Origin: BOG-908 sp965198825
Lineage (GTDB): Bacteria > Pseudomonadota > Alphaproteobacteria > Acetobacterales > Acetobacteraceae
Reading direction: 5' to 3'
Length of the DNA stretch: 64,000 nucleotides
NCBI GenBank assembly: GCA_965198825.1
Contig: CBDAQB010000003.1
Location: forward strand, 1,860,001-1,924,000
Part shown: piece by piece, positions 59,211 to 64,000 of the stretch
Layout of the letters: each line of letters opens with the position of its first letter
Position numbering within the stretch: position 1 is the stretch's first letter
Notes under the pieces: generated by a model
What the model was told of the DNA's origin: nothing
The model's input: only the letters and a program-made list of their open reading frames with translations
Databases searched by the model: none
Made by a program: the position numbers and the translations under genes

Positions 59211-60932
59211 TCAAAAGAGGCCGACGATACGGCCGGACGAATCCAGCCCGATAGATTGGGCTGCAGGCGTTTTGGGAAGGCCAGGCATGGTCATGATGTC
59301 GCCGCACACTGCGACGACGAACTCGGCGCCGGCAGAGAGGCGCACTTCGCGGACAGGCAGATCGTAGCCGGTCGGCGCGCCCACCGCCGTCGCGTCGGTC
59401 GAGAAGCTGTACTGCGTCTTGGCGACGCAGACAGGAAGGTTGCGAAAGCCTGCCGCCTCGATGTCCGCCACCTGCTTGCGGACGCCGGCGGATGCAGTCA
59501 CGCCATCGGCGCGGTAGATCTCCCGCGCGATAACACCAAGCTTGTCGAGCAGGCCGAGATCTTCCGGATAGAGCTGCTTGAAGGACGCAGCCGCGTTGTC
59601 CATCGCGTCGATCACCGCATGTGCGAGGTCGGCAGCTCCTGCACCGCCTGTCGCCCAATGGTCGGCCATGCAGCATGGCACGCCGAGCGACGCGCACAGC
59701 GATTGCACCTTCTCGATTTCCGCCTGCGTGTCGGCGCTGAAGCGGTTGATGGCGACCACCACCGGCACGCCGAACTTGCGCAAATTCTCGACGTGCCGCT
59801 GCAGATTCGCGAAGCCGCTGGTCAGCGCCTCGACGTTCTCGCGCTTGAGGTCCGCCTTGGCGACTCCGCCATGCATCTTCAGCGCGCGTATCGTCGCGAC
59901 GATTACCGCGGCCGCCGGCGTGATACCCGCCTTGCGGCACTTGATGTCGAAGAACTTCTCGGCGCCCAAGTCCGCGCCGAACCCTGCTTCCGTCACCACG
60001 AAATCGGCGAGCTTCAGCGCCGCCTTGGTGGCGATTACGCTGTTGCAGCCATGAGCGATATTGGCGAATGGGCCGCCGTGAATGAACACGGGATTGTGTT
60101 CGAGCGACTGGACCAGGTTCGGCGCCAGAGCGTCGCGCAGCAGCACGGCCATGGCGCCGACCGCGCCGAGGTCGCCGGCAGTCACCGCTTTCTTGCCCTT
60201 GGTGTAGGCGACCACGATGTTGCCCAGGCGGCGCTGCAGATCCTCGAGATCCGTCGCCAGGCAGAAGATCGCCATGATTTCGGACGCGACCGTGATGTCG
60301 AAGCCGTCCTCGCGGGGGAACCCGTTGGCCACCCCACCCAGACCCACGACCATCGAGCGCAACGCACGATCGTTCATGTCGATGGCGCGTCGCCAGTTGA
60401 TGCGTCGTGGATCGATATCGAGCGTGTTGCCCCAGTGGATGTGATTGTCGAGGAGAGCCGCCAGGAGGTTGTTGGCCGCGCCGATGGCATGGAAGTCGCC
60501 TGTGAAATGCAGGTTGATGTCTTCCATAGGCACAACCTGCGCATACCCACCCCCTGCCGCGCCGCCCTTCACGCCGAAACACGGACCCAGGGAGGGCTCG
60601 CGAAGGCAGGCGATCGATTTACGGCCGATGTGGTTCAACGCATCGTTCAAGCCCACGGTCGTCGTGGTCTTGCCTTCGCCTGCGGGCGTCGGGCTGATGG
60701 CGGTGACCAGGATCAAGCGGCCGTCCGGACGATCCTTCAAGGAGCCCAGATAGGCTAGATCGACTTTGGCCTTGGTATGGCCGTAGGGCTGGAGGTGCTC
60801 GGGCGCCACGCCGAGGCGATCCCGTGCGATCTCGAGGATAGGCAGAAGATGCGCCGCCTGTGCGATTTCGACGTCGCTGAGCGCCTTCTCATGCTGGTTT
60901 CCGTGCGCCTGGCTTGGCTCCCCGTTAGACAT
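59211..60932 (-). CDS. ftfL: Formate-tetrahydrofolate ligase
   Basis: This 573-residue enzyme makes 10-formyl-tetrahydrofolate from formate, ATP and tetrahydrofolate, bringing formate carbon into the serine cycle. Motifs: nucleotide loop TPAGEGKTTTTVGL, SLGPCFGVKGGAAGGGYAQV, and INLHFTGDFHAI, plus PVVVAINRFSADTQAEI. Length is normal for the family. It is the first gene on its strand and is divergent from gck, with 66 bases between the starts, which must hold both promoters. Confidence 0.95.
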   Translation of the reverse strand: MSNGEPSQAHGNQHEKALSDVEIAQAAHLLPILEIARDRLGVAPEHLQPYGHTKAKVDLAYLGSLKDRPDGRLILVTAISPTPAGEGKTTTTVGLNDALNHIGRKSIACLREPSLGPCFGVKGGAAGGGYAQVVPMEDINLHFTGDFHAIGAANNLLAALLDNHIHWGNTLDIDPRRINWRRAIDMNDRALRSMVVGLGGVANGFPREDGFDITVASEIMAIFCLATDLEDLQRRLGNIVVAYTKGKKAVTAGDLGAVGAMAVLLRDALAPNLVQSLEHNPVFIHGGPFANIAHGCNSVIATKAALKLADFVVTEAGFGADLGAEKFFDIKCRKAGITPAAAVIVATIRALKMHGGVAKADLKRENVEALTSGFANLQRHVENLRKFGVPVVVAINRFSADTQAEIEKVQSLCASLGVPCCMADHWATGGAGAADLAHAVIDAMDNAAASFKQLYPEDLGLLDKLGVIAREIYRADGVTASAGVRKQVADIEAAGFRNLPVCVAKTQYSFSTDATAVGAPTGYDLPVREVRLSAGAEFVVAVCGDIMTMPGLPKTPAAQSIGLDSSGRIVGLF

Positions 60933-60998
60933 CCCTTGTTTGTTCCCTCTCCTGATCGGTGACTAGCATGGCAGCGGTTAGGCAGTCATCTTGCCGAT

Positions 60999-62255
60999 AT
61001 GCAACCTTCCGCGCCACGTGACCTGCTCCTTGCGATGCTGAAGGCCGCCATCGATGCGGCCTCGCCCAGCCTCTGCATTCCTCCCTATTTGCCCGCTCCG
61101 CCGCCCGGACGCACCATCGTCATTGGTGCCGGTAAGGCCGCCGCCTCCATGGCGGCCGCGGTCGAAGCGCACTGGCCGGAGGCAAGCCCGCTCGAGGGCC
61201 TGGTGGTCACTCGCTACGGCCACGGAACGCCTACCAAGCGTATCGAAGTGGTCGAAGCCTCGCATCCGGTACCGGACGCCGCAGGCGAGGCCGCCGCCCG
61301 CCGCATGCTGGATCTGGTCAAGGGCCATACCGCCGACGACCTGATCCTCTGCCTGATCTCCGGCGGCGGCTCGGCACTGCTATCGGCGCCGGCGCCCGGC
61401 ATCTCGCTCGACGAAAAGCGCGCCATCAACAAGGCACTCCTCCGCTCGGGTGCGGCGATCGGCGAAATGAACTGCGTGCGCAAGCATCTCTCCGCCATCA
61501 AGGGCGGCCGCCTCGCAGCGGCAGCCCACCCCACGCCCATGCTCACCCTGATGATCTCGGACGTTCCAGGCGATGACCCCTCTATCATCGCGTCCGGCCC
61601 GACGGTCGGCGACCCGACGACGCGGCTCGAAGCGGCCGCCATCCTGGCGCGCTACGGCATCGATGTGCCGCCCGCGGTCGCCGCCCACCTGGCCGATCCG
61701 GCCTCCGAAACCCCGAAGCCCGGCTCGCCCCAGCTCGCCCACGCTTCGCACATCATGATCGCCACGCCGCAAGCCTCCCTGGAGGCCGCAGCCGCCATCG
61801 CAAAGGCGGCCGGCTACGCGCCTGTCATGCTCGGCGACGATATCGAAGGCGAAGCCCGCGAAGTGGCGGCAAGCCAGGCCGCCATGGCCCGCGCCCGCTC
61901 CGGCGAGCCGCCCTCCGTGCTGCTCTCAGGCGGCGAGACGACGGTGACAGTCCGAGGCAACGGCCGCGGCGGCCGCAATGCCGAATACCTCCTGGCTCTC
62001 GCTGTCGCCCTCGACGGCCATCCGGGCATCCACGCCCTCGCCGCCGATACCGACGGGATCGACGGAACCGAGGATAACGCGGGCGCCATCATCTCTCCCG
62101 ATGTCCTGGTGCGGGCGCGAGAGGCTGGTGTCGATGTTCATGCCTGCCTGGCTCAGAACGACGCCTATCGCGCTTTCGAGGCTTTGGGTGAGTTGATTAT
62201 CACCGGGCCTACTTTGACCAATGTGAATGATTTTCGGGCGATTTTGATCGAGTGA
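60999..62255 (+). CDS. gck: Glycerate 2-kinase
   Basis: This 418-residue kinase of the MOFRL/TtuD family phosphorylates D-glycerate to 2-phosphoglycerate, the last shared step that brings serine-cycle carbon to central metabolism. Motifs: VIGAGKAAASMAAAVE at the N-terminus, LISGGGSALL, MNCVRKHLSAIKGGRLA, LMISDVPGDDPSIIASGPT, and the C-terminal MOFRL region with SGGETTVTVRGNGRGGRNAEYLLALA and AADTDGIDGTEDNAGA. It lies next to ftfL but on the opposite strand. Confidence 0.92.
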   Translation: MQPSAPRDLLLAMLKAAIDAASPSLCIPPYLPAPPPGRTIVIGAGKAAASMAAAVEAHWPEASPLEGLVVTRYGHGTPTKRIEVVEASHPVPDAAGEAAARRMLDLVKGHTADDLILCLISGGGSALLSAPAPGISLDEKRAINKALLRSGAAIGEMNCVRKHLSAIKGGRLAAAAHPTPMLTLMISDVPGDDPSIIASGPTVGDPTTRLEAAAILARYGIDVPPAVAAHLADPASETPKPGSPQLAHASHIMIATPQASLEAAAAIAKAAGYAPVMLGDDIEGEAREVAASQAAMARARSGEPPSVLLSGGETTVTVRGNGRGGRNAEYLLALAVALDGHPGIHALAADTDGIDGTEDNAGAIISPDVLVRAREAGVDVHACLAQNDAYRAFEALGELIITGPTLTNVNDFRAILIE

Positions 62256-62385
62256 AGGAAAGAACTTCTTTTTTGAAAAAAAGAAGCAAAAAACTTTTAC
62301 GAGTCTAGGCCCGTACTGTCCGCGCGCGGTCCCACAATGCAAAAGTTTTTTGCTTCTTTTTTTCAAAAAAGAAGACCTTCCTTCC
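62256..62385. repeat. Palindromic terminator-like element, copy 9
   Basis: Both arms are intact (GAAGCAAAAAACTTTT and AAAAGTTTTTTGCTTC with a T tract), and the centre is GTCTAGGCCCGTACTGTCC then GCGGTCCCACAATGC. It begins directly at the gck stop and ends about 60 bases before the next gene on the same strand. Confidence 0.85.
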
Positions 62386-62446
62386 TCTCGAAACTCAAGC
62401 ACCCACCACACCGTTTCCAGTCGCTCACCAGACAGGAGACAATTCT

Positions 62447-62989
62447 ATGGGCGACATCAAGTCCCTCAAGATCGCCATTTTGGCCACCGACGGCGTCGAG
62501 CAGGTCGAGCTTACCGAACCACAGAAAGCGCTGAAGCAGGCTGGCGCCACGGTGGTCGTCGTGTCGCCGAAGGCGGGCAAGATCCAGGGCATGAACCATG
62601 CCGAAAAGGGTGATCAGATCACCGTGGATGCCGAACTTTCCAGCGCGAAGCCTGAGGAATTCGACGCGCTGGTGCTGCCTGGCGGCGTGGCCAACCCCGA
62701 CTACCTGCGCGTCGATGAGAAGGCGCTTGCTTTCGTCAGGCACTTTGCGGAGAGTGGCAAGCCGATCGGCGCCATCTGCCACGCTCCCTGGACGCTCATC
62801 GAGGCGAACGCCGTGCGTGGCAAGAAGCTGACGTCCTGGCCATCACTGAAGACCGATTTGCGCAATGCAGGTGCGGAGTGGGTCGATGAGAAGATGGTGC
62901 GCGACGGCAAGCTCGTCACATCGCGGAAGCCTGACGACCTGCCGGCTTTCTGCGCGGCGATCATCGAGATGTTCGGCGAAGCCGCCTGA
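62447..62989 (+). CDS. DJ-1/PfpI family protein
   Basis: This 180-residue protein has the class I glutamine-amidotransferase-like fold. Motifs: KIAILATDGVEQVELTEP at the N-terminus, DALVLPGGVANPD, and the nucleophile elbow GAICHAPW with the reactive Cys followed by His. Members act as glyoxalases, deglycases or stress proteases; the exact activity is not determined by sequence. A GGAGA site precedes the ATG. It is followed by a strong bidirectional terminator. Confidence 0.88.
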   Translation: MGDIKSLKIAILATDGVEQVELTEPQKALKQAGATVVVVSPKAGKIQGMNHAEKGDQITVDAELSSAKPEEFDALVLPGGVANPDYLRVDEKALAFVRHFAESGKPIGAICHAPWTLIEANAVRGKKLTSWPSLKTDLRNAGAEWVDEKMVRDGKLVTSRKPDDLPAFCAAIIEMFGEAA

Positions 62990-63010
62990 GCGACAGTCTA
63001 AACGTCAACA

Positions 63011-63051
63011 TCCTCCCGGCGGTCAGGCAGGTTGCCTGGCCGCCGGGAGGA
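63011..63051. terminator. Bidirectional hairpin between convergent genes
   Basis: TCCTCCCGGCGG pairs with CCGCCGGGAGGA, with an inner CAGGCA / TGCCTG stem, giving about 18 pairs. It lies between the DJ-1/PfpI stop and the DUF4167 stop. There is no long T tract, so termination may be partial. Confidence 0.7.
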
Positions 63052-63064
63052 CGCCGGCTGTGAC

Positions 63065-63544
63065 TCAGGCTGCTTCGGTCGGTGCTGCTGCGATGGGGAT
63101 TTCGCGCGTCTCGACAGCCGGCTGCTCTTCGTAGCTGCCCTGCTGCGCATCACCGTTCTCATAGGCTTCGCGCTCGTGGCGGCGTTGGCCGTTATGCTGC
63201 GGTGCGCCGCCGTTCTGGTGCTGCTGTTGCTGCGGCGCCTGTTGCTGTGTCGCCTGGTTGATGGCGCTCACGATGCGGAAGTAATGCTCGGCATATTGGA
63301 AGTAGCTTTCCGCCATGACCCGGTCACCGGAGCCGGTTGCATCGCGGCCGAGCTGCAAATATTTCTCGAAGAGTTGCTGAGCAGTTCCCCGGATGCGCAG
63401 GTCGGGCCCGCTGCTATCGAAGACATGGTTTCGGTTGAGCGGAACATTTCCGCCGTATTGACGGGGCGCGCCACCTCCGCCGCCGCCTCCACCACCGCCA
63501 TTGTTATTGCGATGGTTCCGTCCGCGCATGCGTTTCATGTTCAT
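63065..63544 (-). CDS. DUF4167 domain protein
   Basis: This 159-residue, low-complexity protein has a basic N-terminus (MKRMRGRNHRNN), a Gly tract, and the conserved core NRNHVFDSSGPDLRIRGTAQ followed by LFEKYLQLGRDA and AESYFQYAEHYFRI. A Gln/Asn-rich tail follows. This is the DUF4167 pattern, common in alphaproteobacteria beside prfA-prmC. It is likely RNA-binding by composition, but its function is unknown. prmC lies upstream on the same strand, as expected. Confidence 0.88.
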   Translation of the reverse strand: MNMKRMRGRNHRNNNGGGGGGGGGGAPRQYGGNVPLNRNHVFDSSGPDLRIRGTAQQLFEKYLQLGRDATGSGDRVMAESYFQYAEHYFRIVSAINQATQQQAPQQQQHQNGGAPQHNGQRRHEREAYENGDAQQGSYEEQPAVETREIPIAAAPTEAA

Positions 63545-63786
63545 CCGATAACTACTATGCTTCCTTGATCGCGGCCCCCTGCCCTGTGGCCCCCGATCTC
63601 AGCGAGATCGCGCCCGATGGGTGATGGGTTAGGCGAGGTGTTGATCCTACCGGCCACTCTGGCCAGGATACGCGCCAGCGATCACAACGGCGGGGCATGC
63701 CCCAATCTTCCGGAGTCGATCTTCTCGACGCGTTCGGACCCTAGCTTCCTACGTCCGCGTTGCCAAACGGTTTTTTTGCCGCCGGA

Positions 63787-64000
63787 TCACGTCACGGCTG
63801 GCCGCAAAACCAGCGCTCTGGAGACGCCTCCCAGATCGTCGCGGCATTCAGCCTCTGCAAGTCCCATGGTTTGTGCCAGCTCCGACACGGCGTCCCGCTG
63901 GCCGGCTCCGAGTTCCAGGACTGCGTATCCAGTCGGCGACAGCAACGCCGGCAGCGCTGCGAGAATGGCGGCGTAGGCGCGCAGGCCGTCGGCGCCACCA
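63787..64000 (-). CDS. prmC: Release factor glutamine methyltransferase, C-terminal part
   Basis: The last 70 residues are present; the gene enters from the right edge. The frame reads GGADGLRAYAAILAAL, then LLSPTGYAVLELGAGQ, and ends in RALVLRPAVT. This is the C-terminal portion of PrmC/HemK, which methylates the Gln of the GGQ motif in release factors. The prmC-DUF4167 order is typical of alphaproteobacteria. Confidence 0.82.
   Translation of the reverse strand, partial: GGADGLRAYAAILAALPALLSPTGYAVLELGAGQRDAVSELAQTMGLAEAECRDDLGGVSRALVLRPAVT

Noticed and set aside
59256..60758. 500-codon plus-strand frame opposite ftfL
   Set aside because: FtfL is unmistakable on the minus strand; the antisense frame lacks any family pattern.
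63032..63568. 178-codon plus-strand frame opposite the DUF4167 gene
   Set aside because: The minus strand has the conserved DUF4167 core; the plus frame is a Leu/Val-rich mirror of Gln and Gly codons.

Overview
The window looks like chromosomal DNA of a high-GC alphaproteobacterium, most likely a member of the Acetobacteraceae (Rhodospirillales). The reasons are the fliL-fliM-DUF6468 order, the short alphaproteobacterial ProRS, the DUF4167 gene next to prmC, the acnA/ccmA neighbourhood, the OprB/MFS sugar pair, and serine-cycle enzymes of the Methylobacterium type. I cannot name the genus. No phage, IS element, rRNA or CRISPR array was seen.

Layout. 1-1.8 kb: end of a flagellar operon (fliL, fliM, DUF6468). 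1.9-3.7 kb: gluQ and an HNH protein. 3.8-7.7 kb: a zinc uptake locus (TonB receptor, znuC, znuB) behind a Zur-box-like palindrome. 7.8-10.2 kb: LysR regulator divergent from an SDR oxidoreductase and an NADP-binding protein. 10.3-12 kb: an unrecognised, translationally coupled two-gene cassette between 34-bp direct repeats. 12-14.7 kb: acnA. 14.9-18.8 kb: a tight five-gene run (J-domain-like protein, orphan CcmA ATPase, two membrane-anchored unknowns, and a Clp-type AAA+ ATPase with two N-terminal membrane helices). 18.9-23.9 kb: truB, rpsO, pnp and a nitronate-monooxygenase-like flavoprotein. 24-30 kb: a secreted propeller-like protein, a response regulator and a 1225-residue hybrid kinase. 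30.4-39.8 kb: an RTX-type glycine-rich protein, three glycosyltransferases with an unknown partner, and a sulfotransferase-like protein. 39.9 kb: tRNA-Thr(CGU). 40.4-46.2 kb: a DSF-type quorum-sensing module (RpfF synthase, RpfC-like sensor, REC-PAS-GGDEF-EAL regulator). 46.8-50.6 kb: OprB porin, sugar MFS transporter and a heptosyltransferase-like protein. 50.6-53.9 kb: lolD, lolC/E, proS. 54-62.3 kb: a compact serine-cycle cluster (glyA, fchA, mtdA, hprA, sgaA, ftfL, and gck divergent). 62.4-64 kb: DJ-1/PfpI protein, DUF4167 protein, and the 3' end of prmC.

How parts fit. FtfL, FchA and MtdA carry formate carbon to methylene-tetrahydrofolate. GlyA makes serine from it, SgaA and HprA convert serine to glycerate, and Gck phosphorylates the glycerate. 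DSF made by RpfF would be sensed by the RpfC-like kinase, and the neighbouring GGDEF-EAL protein suggests that the output is cyclic di-GMP. The RTX protein and glycosyltransferases nearby are plausible surface or biofilm targets, but this is inference.

The most distinctive non-coding signal is a family of nine related intergenic elements. Complete copies are about 130 bp, with inverted arms GAAGCAAAAAACTTTT / AAAAGTTTTTTGCTTC followed by a T tract. They sit at gene ends and often fill the gap exactly between convergent stop codons. They look like mobile or spread bidirectional terminators. Two of them lie inside otherwise co-directional gene sets (znu and serine cycle).
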